From Dioscorea cayenensis subsp. rotundata (lineage: Eukaryota > Streptophyta > Magnoliopsida > Dioscoreales > Dioscoreaceae): a stretch of 64,000 nucleotides of DNA. The notes below the pieces were generated by a model, which did no database searches, was not told where the DNA came from, and was given only the letters and a program-made list of their open reading frames with translations. The DNA is taken from the NCBI RefSeq assembly GCF_009730915.1, contig NC_052475.1, positions 24,923,016 to 24,987,015 on the forward strand. Direction: 5' to 3'. Shown here piece by piece: positions 20,656 to 33,900 of the stretch (its first letter is position 1; every line of letters starts with the position of its first letter). The translations under genes and the position numbers were made by a program.

Positions 20656-22078
20656 ATGGCTAGCTCTTCAATGCAAGTTTGCTTGGATACTTCTGACTGG
20701 CTTAAGGTAATTCTAATTAAATCATCTTAATTTGCTTCATTTACATGATATGGATCTGTGTCTCTCTCTTGCTATATATATATATAGAGAGAGAGAGATA
20801 TATAGATATATAGAAATATAATATTGATGTTTCAGTGAGTTCAATCATAGGCTCAAACTTTCTTTAAGGCACTGAAACCCATGGGAAGAAGATGCTCCAA
20901 GGACCATAAACACTCATCCCTATGCTAGCTATATCTCTTTTCTAGGAAATCATACAACAAGTATGCTGCAACATTTCTTTTTCCCAATTCAAGAAAATCT
21001 AGTATATATGTATGTTAAGCAAATTTCTCAAAGACACTCAACAAAAGTAGATCTCATAGACCAACCATCTTCTTGTACTTTCCCTCCTTTACTACTTCAA
21101 ATTCAAGAACCTCATTAACTACCAACTAACTATATATATAATACACACACACACACACATACATATAGTTAGATTGCTCTCATCTTATTCTTGTTTTTCT
21201 GAATTCAGGGAATTGTTAGTGAAGAAGGTGGCATGGACTCCTCCTCCTCCCCATCCGGCGACATGATTGTGTGCTCACGGCAACCGTTGATGGAGCGTAG
21301 GCTCCGGCCTCAGCACGATCATGCTCTCAAATGCCCTCGCTGTGATTCAACACACACAAAGTTCTGCTACTACAACAACTACAGCCTTTCACAGCCGAGG
21401 TATTTCTGCAAGACTTGCCGAAGATATTGGACTAAAGGTGGCTCGCTGAGGAACGTACCCGTCGGCGGTGGCTGCCGAAAGAATAAGAGATCAAACAACA
21501 AGAAACACTCTGAACAACTACTTCACCAACCTCAACCAATCTCTTCATTCCATGATGGCACTACTGATCTTCACCTCTCCTTCCCTCCAATGCAACTGCC
21601 TTTGCTTGAGTCCTTACCTGACACTCCTCGCAACCTTAATTTCATGGAGTTTAAGTACAACCCAATACTTGAGAGCCCAGTGAATGGTCTTGATCTCATG
21701 GATGGAAAGTTTGGATCAATGTTGGGAAGTGCAAGAGGTCATATGTTCATGAATGGATGTGATTTAGGAGTAGTGGGAGGAGATCATCATGTGAACCATC
21801 AAATGTTTAACAATGGAGCCAGTGGTGCTCCATTTGGGTTTTCAGTTGAAGGTGGTCATGGAGCATTGATGGAGGCTTGCCAGAGGTTGGCTTTGCCTTT
21901 TGGTGGTCATGAAGAAGATCCAAATGCCATCGAGGTGAAGCCGGCTGGTCGTGTGTTATCGCTCGAATGGCAAGATCAAGGATGCTCCGACGTCGGTCGA
22001 GACTCTTTTGGATACTCTAATGGGCTTGGTTTATGGACAGGGATGATCGGAAGCCAAGGATCTTCAGCTGCCATATGA
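20656..22078 (+). CDS. Dof-type zinc finger transcription factor (HCA2/DOF5.6-like subgroup)
   Basis: Two exons, 20656-20706 and 21209-22078, joined in phase 0 (AAG|gtaatt ... ttcag|GGA), give 306 residues. Exon 1 encodes [17 protein letters not shown], the conserved N-terminus of one Dof subgroup, which is why I start there and not at the later ATG at 21233. The Dof finger follows: C59-x2-C62-x21-C84-x2-C87 with [19 protein letters not shown], then [20 protein letters not shown] and the basic tail KNKR. Family members bind AAAG cores in DNA in the nucleus. The C-terminal motif LEWQDQGC ... [10 protein letters not shown] is also subgroup-typical. Related Arabidopsis genes act in vascular tissue, but the role here is inferred. 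The intron holds (TA)n, (GA)n and (CA)n tracts. Confidence 0.93.
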
Positions 22079-22974
22079 AACGGATTGAATCCATATATAT
22101 ATATATATATATATATAACAACTACTTTACTATTTTCTAAGACTAATATATATTTGATCAAGTAGAAGGTTTTCATTATATTCATCTTTCTTTTGTTTGT
22201 TTGAATGTTTGATGCTCCTCATTTGGTCAAGCATTTCTTCCTTCTAAAGGAACTATGCATGTGATAACCGTAGAGGAGATGTATGGCTTTCTCATTTGAT
22301 GTTCTTGTTGCATTTCTTTTCTTGATCTTCTTTGAACCAGGCGGTAAGATGTTTGAAATTTAAGTATCTATATAAGCTTCTCTTTTTCATGAATTTGTGT
22401 GAATTTGTCTCTTTGATTTTTTAATAGAAAAACTAGTACTTGTTAACTGCTATGTAAGTAAAGCACATTGTGTTTCAATGAAGAAAAACTACAAACTCTT
22501 CACTGTAGTGATACAGCAAATGAAATCCAACAAATTGATATTCTAATATAAGCATATGTAAAAAAGCAAAATGTGCTTTTCTTCATCAAATAAAAACAAA
22601 GTAGATGCTTTGACAAATGAGCATGATTTGTATCCATCTTTGGATGTGAAAACAGCATGAAGTTTGAACTCTAGAACTAGAAGGGAAAACAAAAATAAAA
22701 AGAATAAAGAACAAGGCTAGATGCATGCAGCTATCCACATCAAAAGAGAACATGCATCACATCAAGCAATGTACTTTCTTAATAATGGTTGGAAAAATGA
22801 GAGTTATGACAAAGCACTAGAGGCTTATAGACCTAATAATATATGTACATGTTTGTGTGTAGGTTGCTCAGGAATAGTCTCAGAAAAGGACCTCAGGTGC
22901 CACAGCCAGCAAATCTCTATGCTAGAGATTTGTTGTTGTTGGCTGATCACTCACCTACTTAATATTGACAGTGA

Positions 22975-23005
<31 letters not shown>

Positions 23006-24502
23006 AAAAAACTTTTAAAGAACTTGTTGACACAGCTGCAAGATTAAAAATATAAAAAACAAAGGAAGAATGCCTAAAATTTGATAACTTTGGATCATAC
23101 CAGAGAATTGGGATATTTAAATCCTTTGTTTGATGGATTTTGGCCAAATTTTTAGTTCTTTTGAATTCTTATATATCCACTAGAATGTACCAATTAGCTT
23201 GGGTAATGGATGGATTGGTGATTAGTTGATTGGATATTTATCATTTATGTAATTTGGAAAGAGGGACAGAGAAGTCCTCTGTTTAACCCCACCAAAACTA
23301 AATATAGAGACTAATCAAGATTAAGACAAGCTAAACAAGAGATTTTTGTGATAGATGAGCCAGCTCATTTTCTTGACCTTCAGGGCCTCTCAGGCTCAAT
23401 TTATCAATCACGCATGCTCAAGGAGATTGAATAATTCAAGATTTGACAACTATTTTATATGCAATATTTAATTATAATAATGTTTATAATATCCACCACT
23501 TTGAGAGTAATTTGATTTTTTATTTTTATTTGTCAACCGCAAATGTTTTAGAAAACCAAAATATTATATTAAGTTCAAACGTACAAAATCAAGAGAATGG
23601 AAAAACACAGAGGAAAAATAACAAAATACATAGTATATAGAATAAGTCTATTGAAGGTGAATACAATAAGAAAAACAGGTAGATGTAGTGAGGAAATTCT
23701 CTTGCGGTGCAACACTCAAAAGTGTAATTTGGCTTTCAAGAACAACATCTGACGGCTTAATTAAATAGCTAGTTGGCTCAACGAATAGTCTCACTTAACT
23801 AACTTTACTAATATGGATAACTTCTCCCCCATCCATTGCATCATCTGGATACGCCCCTGTAAAAACAGCTAATCTCTTGTATCCCTGAATTCAAAAATTA
23901 TTTTTTAAAAGAGATATAAAAATCCTTTTAAAATAATAAAAAATAAAATAAATAAGATAAAATTTCTCCTAACTCCGTTCAGAGTTTGTCCCTTGTCCAT
24001 ATTTGTAGAAATATATATATATATATATATCCTCTCTCAGTGTTATAAGAAAACCTTTCTTTAAAAAAAAAAAAAATTATCTTGAACAGTGTATGCTGGA
24101 ATTTAACTGCTGCACATATTTGCACACGTTATCCCAAATGTTACATAAAAGATTGGAATCCTGAATGTAACAGTGTGTGCACAATACGAAATAATTCATT
24201 AAAAACCACACTTTTAAATGTGGAAAAGTGCAAGCACCATACGGCACAAGAAAAATGGAATGGTTTTCAATTTTCATAAAATTTCCGTACAGCGATGGAA
24301 GTCTATTGTATCAAAAAAACAAGTTTTACTATTTTCACAAAAGAAAAAGAGTAATAAATCACAATAATAAAAAGCAGATATGATTTTTTTTTTTCCCAGA
24401 ACATATACATCAATTTAAGTGCAAATCCTCCATACATGTAATTAACTTTACAAAAGGTTTACAACAAACAGTTAAAAGATTAGCAAGTTATTTTTATTTT
24501 TA
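22079..24502. other. intergenic region 3' of the Dof gene
   Basis: AT-rich, with (TA)n tracts at 22095-22118, 22976-22991 and 24010-24030. A hairpin-forming segment sits at about 22858-22965 and is described in the findings. No gene is supported. Confidence 0.45.
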
Positions 24503-24814
24503 TTTTTGGTAAATCATTTAATTTCGGTTAAATATCATTTTGGTTTTTGAATTTTAATTTGTTTTGAAATGCTCATTAAAGTTACTAATCATTTCATAGA
24601 TCACCTGATGGATTAACATCTTCATTAGCTGACGTGGAAACCTCCACCTGCACTAATTGGGTTTTTCCCAGCCTCCACGTCAGCTATTGAAGATGCTAAT
24701 CCACCAGGTAACCTTCTGATGAAAAAATTAATAATATTAGTGAGTATTTTTGAAACAAATCAAAATACAACGATCAAAATAATATTTGTCCAAACTTCAG
24801 TGATTTATCAAAAA
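24503..24814. mobile_element. hairpin MITE with near full-length inverted repeat
   Basis: The left half (from TTTTTGGTAAATCATTTAAT through TTCATTAGCTGACGTGGAAA) is the approximate reverse complement of the right half (from CCTCCACGTCAGCTATTGAA through CAGTGATTTATCAAAAAT). Only a short loop near 24645-24665 separates the arms, so the element of about 310 bp can fold along its whole length. It has no coding capacity. The flanking sequence is T- and A-rich, so a target duplication cannot be read with confidence, and I do not assign a superfamily. Confidence 0.75.
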
Positions 24815-25302
24815 TAATAATAATAACCAAGATTAGCACTGAACTTCTGAAACTCAATCAAGCATTTCAACTTCACAAATTTCAAGCAGATCTGCATGTA
24901 ATCATAAAACCAAATGCTTCTGTGAAGCAATTACAAGGGAAATCAAAGTACAAATCTCTTGGCATATTCCCAAACAAGGCAAGGATAAGTAAATTTAGCC
25001 CATTCTGAACAAAATGAATGCTTGAGAATTGCACCAAGTATCATCTCAGGCAAGGAATATTTTAGACAAGCATGGGCATTGAAACCATAAAAAGTCTTTT
25101 TTGATCATCCATACAATAACTACTTCTAATGCACAAAAGCTAGCAGCTACTGAATCCCACCTACTTACAAACGAGATAACATCAATATCTAATCAGCCAA
25201 AGGAGAGAACAAACACACTCTCATTTAGTAAAGACTGAAACTATCATATGTTAGAACCATATCCATATGTTACTACTACTAGTATAGCTCAACTAGGAGG
25301 AA
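24815..25302. other. 3' flank of the PWWP gene
   Basis: Non-coding AT-rich sequence downstream of the PWWP gene stop. It probably includes its 3' UTR, but no clear polyadenylation signal is decisive. Confidence 0.4.
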
Positions 25303-27744
25303 CTAGGAAGTACCGGTTGGTGGTTCATCAAGTAGCTGGTTGACCTTCTCCAGAAGTCCCTGCATCTCACCAACTAAATTTTCCTTTGCATCAACCTTCA
25401 GTCCATCTGCTTGCCCTGCATGTTTGCCAGGAACCGAAGAACCGGTCAGAGTAGTGATCATCCTCTCGAGGTTTTTCCTAATGTAAGGAAGTGGCTGTGG
25501 AACAGAGAGTTTTAGTTCAGAGGGGCTGAAGTTTCCAGGTAGGTAATGAACACGATAAGTAGCATATGGAGGAGCAAAGACTCCAGTTTTATCTTGACTG
25601 TTCAAGGCTTTCTCGACATCAGAGCTGTTCATGTAAACAACACGGGCACTGAATGAATCCTCATGCACTTCTGTGCCTGCCTCATTCAAGCTGCCATACT
25701 TGCTGAATTCTGCAACGAGTTCAGCTTTGGAAGGCAGAATGGTTCCTGGAGCAAATGACAAGAGCAGAGCTTCTGGACGTGCACAACTATTTCCATTCTT
25801 GTTTCTCTTCCTTTTCTTCCCTGATTTGCCACCTTCCAAAGCATCGGTAATGCTTTCCTTGCTGTTTCTCCTCTTTTGCCCTGATTTATCACCACTTTTG
25901 GGAGGTTCAACAACCATATGCTCAGGATTCACAAATGATCCACCATTTGAAAGCTCCCCGCTTGCATTCGGCTTTTCGAGAGCTTCACTGAGTTTGGCTG
26001 CATTCCAAAGTTTTGGTCCTGAATCTACAGCAACCTGGAAATTGCTATTGTTCTTGCCCTTCCTCCTCCCACCCATAGATTTACCTTTCCCTAAATCATC
26101 TGTAAACTCCACAGACACATTGACTGGAGCTCCACCATCAATCCTCATCTGCCTCTTCAACAATGTCAAACTAGGAGCTGAATCCAACAATGTAGTTTGC
26201 CCTTCAGCATTATCCTTCCTTGCCTTCTTTTTCTGCAAAGCATTACCTTTCCCAGACCTTTTCATTTTACCATCATCCAAAATTTCTCCATTAGCTTCAC
26301 CTTTCTTCAGCTTGTCACTCCGCTCATTGTTGTCTTCTTTCAAACAATCAACCTTGGCAGTATCCAGACCTTTACCATTCATGCAACCACATTCACTGAG
26401 GTGTTTCTGGTAAGCCTGAAACTCTGAACCATCAGAGAACACTGAGTTTCGATAAACAGCAAGGAAACCCCTTACTGCTTTTGCTAAGCGGTTCCATTTC
26501 AGATGAAGGCCATCGACAGCAGTAGCCTGGAGCTCTGCTAAAATCTCAGATACAGGAGTGGCATCAATCTTATACACTGGACTCTTCTGATCCTCTTCCT
26601 TATCAAATCCATCACCACTGAATCTTGACTTCCTTGGTGACCCAATAAGCACACCACGTTTCTTTGGCGTCTTCATCTCAATATCCTCTGGTGATGTCGA
26701 ATTCTTGTTATTCTCAATGTAGTCAGTGTAAGGATAAGATAAATACTTGCTCTTCTTCCTTTCCCTCTTCCCAGAGCCAGTTCCATCATCTACTTCAACA
26801 ACAGAATTCACTAACTCAGGATCCTTTACATCCTCATGCTTCTCTTCATTAACAACAGCAGCAACTACCACATCGATCTCTTCTTCCGTATCACTAACCT
26901 CAACAGCATTCAAATCCATCTCTGCAATGAGCTTGGTCATGCTCCTCTTCTTCGTCTTCTGATCCTTCTCCTCTGAAACGTTGGTCATATTCCTCTTCTT
27001 AATCCCCTGGTTCTTCTCCTCTGAAACATCTGCCATTGCACCAACTTCAACTCTCCCATCATCCTCTCTCATCAACTCCCCCCGTGGAGCATCAAAATCG
27101 ATCTTATCAATCAAATCCAAGATTTTGCGACGATGCTGGCCACCTCCGCGGCCAATCGCCAGTGCCCAGCTCCTAAGCATTGTGATTTCGAGCATATTCA
27201 CAGCCAACGCATCTTTAGCTGCATCAAAAACAAGCTTAAGAAACTCAATTGGCTCATAATTAGTGACAGAAAACTTCCTGCTTTCTTGCTTAGAAAACTC
27301 ATCGACCACACAAGAGCAGGACAACTCCAGCTCCAGACACCGCTCCATCTCCTCTAGAGCATTCTCTACAGCGCTTACAAAGCTCTTCGACTCACTTTGA
27401 GCAGCCATTTTCGGGAACTCAAGCTTGAAAGGCTTCAGTTGTGAAGGGAGACACCAGGTGAAGGAGTCGTCACCACCGAAATACGCAACCAAGACAGCAT
27501 CAGAGCTCCTACCTGGAGATTCGTCCGGCGCCCGTGATGGATCACAGACCATACCAGGCCACCATTGATCTGCATCCTTTCTCCCCCAAACTAAATCACC
27601 AATGGAGAACAGCATTAACCCCTTTTCCTGGGGTTCCTTCACAGGTAGGGTTTCATCAGCTTCTGGAGAAACCGTAGCTTCCACTACCACCATTGGAGGT
27701 TCTAGGGTTTGGGTGTCAGGTGGTTTCTGGGTTAGGGTTTCCAT
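25303..27744 (-). CDS. PWWP domain protein, PDP-like chromatin reader, intronless
   Basis: A single uninterrupted frame of 813 residues starting METLTQKPPD. The PWWP domain lies at about residues 45-110: IGDLVWGRKDADQWWPGMV, then VLVAYFGGDDSFTWCLP and QLKPF. PWWP folds bind methylated histone tails and DNA. The middle (about 200-650) is charged and low in complexity, with many KKR-type nuclear signals. Near the C-terminus (about 660-745) is a region resembling an RRM: ALLLSFAPGTILPSKAEL, then FSKYGSLNEAGTEV and ARVVYMNSSDVEKAL, as in Arabidopsis PDP proteins. Those proteins work with FVE/MSI-type subunits in histone methylation control of flowering. That role is inferred here. Its neighbour VPS34 lies about 1.2 kb upstream on the same strand and is unrelated. 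Confidence 0.9.
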   Translation of the reverse strand: METLTQKPPDTQTLEPPMVVVEATVSPEADETLPVKEPQEKGLMLFSIGDLVWGRKDADQWWPGMVCDPSRAPDESPGRSSDAVLVAYFGGDDSFTWCLPSQLKPFKLEFPKMAAQSESKSFVSAVENALEEMERCLELELSCSCVVDEFSKQESRKFSVTNYEPIEFLKLVFDAAKDALAVNMLEITMLRSWALAIGRGGGQHRRKILDLIDKIDFDAPRGELMREDDGRVEVGAMADVSEEKNQGIKKRNMTNVSEEKDQKTKKRSMTKLIAEMDLNAVEVSDTEEEIDVVVAAVVNEEKHEDVKDPELVNSVVEVDDGTGSGKRERKKSKYLSYPYTDYIENNKNSTSPEDIEMKTPKKRGVLIGSPRKSRFSGDGFDKEEDQKSPVYKIDATPVSEILAELQATAVDGLHLKWNRLAKAVRGFLAVYRNSVFSDGSEFQAYQKHLSECGCMNGKGLDTAKVDCLKEDNNERSDKLKKGEANGEILDDGKMKRSGKGNALQKKKARKDNAEGQTTLLDSAPSLTLLKRQMRIDGGAPVNVSVEFTDDLGKGKSMGGRRKGKNNSNFQVAVDSGPKLWNAAKLSEALEKPNASGELSNGGSFVNPEHMVVEPPKSGDKSGQKRRNSKESITDALEGGKSGKKRKRNKNGNSCARPEALLLSFAPGTILPSKAELVAEFSKYGSLNEAGTEVHEDSFSARVVYMNSSDVEKALNSQDKTGVFAPPYATYRVHYLPGNFSPSELKLSVPQPLPYIRKNLERMITTLTGSSVPGKHAGQADGLKVDAKENLVGEMQGLLEKVNQLLDEPPTGTS

Positions 27745-28974
27745 TTCCTGTTAATGGTTAATCAGAACACCAACTTTCAAAGCCTAAAAACAGATGGGGG
27801 CGAATGGTGGTGGTGGAATTGGGAGAAAATAGACAACCTAGACTAAGAGGATATTGGAAGAAGGATGGAAAAGAAACACGGGAGAGATCACTGTGTTTTC
27901 ACTCTCCAGTCTTCACAGACGGACCATGAGAACACATGTTGTATAGATATTACCGGGGAATAATAGCCAGTACACGGTGACGTTTGACGTATCAAGGATG
28001 GGCAAATGATCACAGCCGTTCAATAATCTTGAGATGCAAAACGTTCCGCCTCGGCCATTTATGTTCGTCCGCTTATTATTGTAATTGGAGGGATACAAAG
28101 TAGCTACAAGCAAAAGAAAACAATTTTATTATTACTGTTTTTTTGTTTTTTTTTGGCTTAAAATTGTTTTCCCCTCTATTACAGTTGAGTAACGAAAAAG
28201 AAGTACATAATTTAAGCATGAAGAAAGATATATACAGACTGGAAAGTGGGCACTCATCAGAAAATAACAAAAGCTATATACATAGGTTAGTATCATGAAT
28301 GCCATAATAACATGGGCCAGAATCAGATGGCGACATTTTAAGCGACTCCACACCTGGTAAGAAAATATAAGTTTGTGAGAATGACTGAAATTTAAACAGA
28401 AAACAACATTAAGATGACAGACATAATAAATAAACACAGTAGGGCAAAAAGCAGACGCATTAGGTCTAAGGGAGGGTCTCTTCAGAATAAGACTCATTAA
28501 TAACTTGTAACCGTTTAAGCAGAGAGTGAAAGGGATGGTTGGTGAAACATTGTTCTGGTTTACTAGCTCGGCAAAATGCTCTTGCATGTTCCTAAATAAA
28601 GACGCGTGGCTGAGCATGTGGGGTTAGTTATTTAGTCAGTGAGAACAAATTGAAACAAAAGATGAACAAATTAAGAACAAAACCAAATACTGAAAACCCC
28701 TAGTGGTCTGAGGAGTGGCCCAGACGTTATAGACATGAATCAGATGATGCATCAACATAGTCACAGAGTGAATAAAACTCTGCAAACAAATTTGCAGAGG
28801 ACCATTAAGAAACCTTATATTGAAGTGCCAGACTTGATGTATTTCTGATTTCTAATGACAAACTTCAACCATGAAATGCCACACCAAGTGATATCTAGCA
28901 AACCGAAATGATAGGCTTAATAGCATACCATGTGCGGAATTTGGATAGATGTTTGTGACTCAGAATGCTGCCAA
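27745..28974. other. spacer between the PWWP gene and VPS34
   Basis: Contains the PWWP gene promoter and 5' leader and the VPS34 3' UTR. Minus-strand open stretches at 28132-28617 have no domain and biased composition. I see no extra gene. Confidence 0.4.
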
Positions 28975-30857
28975 TCAGCGCCAATATTGAGCCCACCTGT
29001 GGATGGTCTCAACCATTTGAGGAAACAAGGCGCTTACACTGTCATTAATAAGATCTTGGAAGAAATGAATGGAAGCCTCATCATCCAAGTCCAACCTGAA
29101 TTTCTCTTGGAGCTAATCAGAGAAATAATCATTAGTCCCAGAAAGCAAGTTAACACAAAGGTATCTTGTATTTCAAAACCAAATAAAGCTGTGTGAAATG
29201 CACTTACCTTGAGAATGCCTTTCTCAGGGTCGGAAGCTATATCAGGAATGCTAGAACGAGCCATCAAATAAAAGAGGTTCAAGATGAGGTTGCTGGACTT
29301 CCGTAGAATGTTATAGGCTTCACAACAGTAAGATTTAAACCTGGTATAATATTGGCTGCCAGTGAAATGAAGATTAAATCAGGATCATTTTTACTTTGCA
29401 AACTTCAAAGAAATACCAAAATAATAAATGCACAAAGCGATAGAATATGCTTTGCACAAAAAAAAAGGAACCTTTCAGCTCCACCCATGGCCTCGACCAT
29501 TTCTTTGCACAGTTTCATGGGTGGTGGGAATGGCTTTGGATCGCGACCAAGAATGAAGCCAAAATCCACATGAAAGAGGCGTCCATCGTCTCTAAGTAGA
29601 AGATTATCCAAATGCCTAAAACCAAAGAATAAAAATTTAAGTCAGGCATCAAAATATTTTGCTATATGAGGTTGCTTAACAAAAGAATGGAACAAATTCA
29701 ACAAGAGATTGCAAAGCTGTAGCATGAAATTACAGGCGAACAACCAAGCAGTTAAAATTTCTATCCAACAGCGAACACTGTGAATGATAGAGTACACAAG
29801 TGAGAGCAGAAAGCACAGCATATAAATTTGATTTAGAACATATATTCACCTGAAGTGAATTCAGGGTACAGGTATTGATCAAATTTCATATGGAATTTGA
29901 TCAAGTAAAAAACTTGAACAAAGACAGTTGCACAAAGATCGAAATGGAAAATCAGTAACAGTTGAAGGCAATTTGCCACAAATGGAGGAGTATCTAGGTA
30001 ACAGAAAAAGTAAACGGCAAGTCATGCAAAGTATAGAATTCTAAATAAAGAAATTATTTTACTGAAATGAACAGTGGCTTACGGCTTGTCCCTACTTACA
30101 GTGATTATTACATAAATGATACACATTGCCATGAATAAAGCCCTTTTCCACACAATATAAATATTATTTCAGACCAATAAACACGAGCAAATGGCAGACC
30201 TACCTGTCTCCAATACCCAATATGTATGTGATAACAGAATAGCCAGCACAGCTCTTTATGAATGTTTCAAGGCAGGTAGCAGTAATACCAAATGGTCCAT
30301 CTTCATCTGGGTGGAACTTTTGAAGATAATTTACAATAGTACGGTGCTCTGATAAAATCTGAGAAGGCAATATGTAGGTCTATTCAGAAAGAGAAGAAAA
30401 GTACAAAAGATCCAAAGCAACTGTTACCTTTGACTAATGAGAAAAGTTCATATAGGTAGTGATTATCCCATCTATGCAGGAACAAAGAGAAGTTCTAGAA
30501 GTAAATGGATGCACAGCAGCAAAGCATAGTCACTTGGAAAAAATAAGTGGCATAAAAGGAATTAATCACCTGATATCATAATCAAATGTAGTTCTTCCCA
30601 TATAATGAGTTTGGAAGAAGGAATCTTTGGTTATAAATTAACTGCATGAATGCACATGGCATGCATCACATATCATAGATCATAAACAAATCAAATTGAC
30701 ATAATACATGAGCCAGCCACTGTAGATTCATTACATCTATGTAATCTACAATTTATGTAAATTGCAGCATCCAGTAAAGTTTAGACTTGGGAGGGTTCCA
30801 GATAAATGGGATAAAAAGGAGCATAGGCAACAAGCATATCACGAAGAAAAAAAGAAC

Positions 30858-30901
<44 letters not shown>

Positions 30902-33900
30902 TATCTTAAATAGAAAAAAGCACCAGACTCATAAATGTAACCTTATAAGTGATCATTGTTCTCTTATTAAGATTGTTCTCTCATTCACACACTTATCATG
31001 TTGACATAAGTGATCACTGTCATCTAAAGAAGAAATTAGGTCACCTGTGCTAAAGAGCTGGATGGAATAAACTCTAGCATTCCCTCATCTTGTCCAGTTG
31101 CTAGGACTCTATATGGAGTCAGATGCAAGTCAAGATTCTCCAACTTCAGCAATCTATCCATAAGAGAAACCATTTGAATGACCTGCATAGGGGCATGCGG
31201 CAAAAAAATTACATACAACATAGACCAGTAAAAATCTCAGAGGAAAAAAATTTCACAATAGCATTCAAACAAACTCTAAGAATGCAAAAGTAGAAAATTT
31301 TGATACGATAACCTATGTGATTTACTAGCTAACACAATTACTGATATGAGATTTCAATTTAAGTATTATAAACCAAAAAAATTCCCATCACATGTATGCT
31401 TTATTAAAAAAAAAAGTGCTACCTCCAGCAAACTTGAATCCTTTCATAAATATATAGAGACCAAATAATTCAGCACAATGACCTTCACAACAAAGAAAAT
31501 TAAGGAAGAAAAAGGATGGCAACAACGTGAAACATGTCAACAAAATAATAGTTCTGCACCTACCAATTGATCTTGCCGAAGGTCATCTCCCTTTTTGAAT
31601 ATGACCTTGCAAGTTCCCCCACTTGCTGTTCGAAATGTAAGGCGTAGAGGATGTAAAGCACTTTTAAAAATGGATGATTCTGCTGGCACAATCCCAGTTA
31701 TGAGCACACCAGGTGCCAAAGGTGAGCGAATTGGCTGAAAAACATGATAAACAGAAATAATCCAGAGAATAGCCACAGAAAAAGTATTGGAATAATGTAA
31801 GAAAAATGCATTAGCTCACATACGTAATAGATTGTTAATAACTGACAGAGATACAAAATATTTGAAGAAACCAGTACCTCATCAAAATAGGTAAGCTCAC
31901 TCAGGAGTCCTGAAAGCAACTGCCTCAATTTTTCAATCTTCTTTTGTGTACCACCACGGACGTTTCTTACATCTCTCATAATAGAACACAGCTGTGCCGT
32001 CAATTCAGTTTGACGCACAAGACTTTGCCACAACTTGCGTCCATCTTCTCCATTAAAACCAGTTGCCTTGTATATATATATATATATATAAAGCTATTTG
32101 ATCAGACATTAATGGTAAATCTAAAACAAACATGTAACTAACTAAAGCTCTAACAGATGTTTGCTGATATAAAAATTGTGCAGCCAGTAAGAAACCATAA
32201 TTTGAATCTCAATTGCTTGCAATCTTTTCGTCGACATAGAAGAGTATTTTACTAAAATTATCAGAACAATGATATCAAGCTGAATCAATAAAAGCCTCTG
32301 AAGTAAACCGGAAAAAACAAGCACAAACAATGATAAGAAACACATACATTCATCATACTATCTTCGAGTATTTCATGAGTACAATAAAAACGCTTTGCAT
32401 AAGCAGGATCATGAAGCTCCACCGCTACATACCATCGCAGAAAGCTAGCCAACTCGATATTGTACAATGCTGCAGTCAAAAGAAAAGAAGATTCATTAAG
32501 GCCACACAAACCATAACTTGGAACAACAACTCAAACAGAGGAATGAGAAATTAACGGGAAACTTAACCATTCATCCCCATTGTCAACATAAGAGATGTTT
32601 ATTGTACATATAGTCATATCAAAAGCAAACTAATAAAAAAAAAATTCCAGAATTTTATCACCCTTTGTTAGACACAAACTATCCAACAAAAAAGTGAATT
32701 GGAGCATGAGAATTATAAGTTAAAAACTTATAAGGGGTTAACATACATCGTTGTACAAGAAAAAGTGCCAAACGAGACTTGTCGGATCTCTCAAACCGAA
32801 GGGCTTGTACAAGTTGAAGCAAATAACATTGAAGCTCTTCATCATCAGCCCTTTCAAGGATTCCAACAGCATATGCACGAACCTGATCATGAAAAACATC
32901 AACATGATTAAAATGACACTAAGGGGTTCAAAAGTGCAGTAATGAAATTGCTTGATGATCAAACAGATGATATGAGACAAATTCAAAATAAGCTTAAGGA
33001 AGGTATTCAAACTCACTTCCTCACTTTCAAAAACAGGAGAAAGAAGTTCCAAGGCATCAGTGACATCAATGGTTTCCCACCTTCCCATTAAGTCAATTGC
33101 ATGTTTAGCTTCCTGTAATTCATTTGAAATGAAGAAACAATCAGGAATCTGCTGCTGGTCAATTCAGTAATTTCAAATTAAGGAGGTATCAAATAATAAT
33201 GATGATTTTCTCTGCTCAATAGTATTATTATTATTAGGAGGAGGAGTAGTAGTACAATGATGGGAATTACTCAGATGTCTGACCTGAACATCACTCCATT
33301 CAACACAGCGAAGAAACTTTGTAAGGGCCCTCTTATCGGACATTAAAGATAAACGGAATTTCCATAACAAGTGTTTCTCATCACCACTCAAATTGCATGT
33401 CGGTGGGTACTTAAGTATTCTTTGTATCGACCTTATGCAAAAAAAAAAAAAATGTGTGGTTATATAGTTTCAAAGATGCACGCACCATCAAATATTAACC
33501 ATTTGTAGAAAATAATAATGATACTGATGAGACTAGAGATGCACAATAAGTTTTAGCAATGATTAAGCATCAACAATTTCATTTCAATCATATACTCATG
33601 TTAAATACAGATATCATGATTATTAATACAAAAAACTCCAAAAGTGTACCATTTATTCTATGCCTCTGCCACATCAATTCACAAGCTTGGAGGCACCATA
33701 AGTTACCAATTAAATATATATATATATACAGATGGAGGATACCGAACCATTGTTAATGTGAAAAAAGACAAGACAAGGGTCATTTAAAGAACAATGCAAC
33801 CACTCATGATGCAACTGAGAAATTGTAGAATCAACTTACTTCCATTCACTTGAACTGGGTTTAAGATCCTTATCAATAATCTCGCGTTTTAAACTCCTTG

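Noticed and set aside
28132-28617. Minus-strand 161-residue frame after VPS34
   Set aside because: Compositionally odd, no domain, and lies in the presumed VPS34 3' UTR or spacer.
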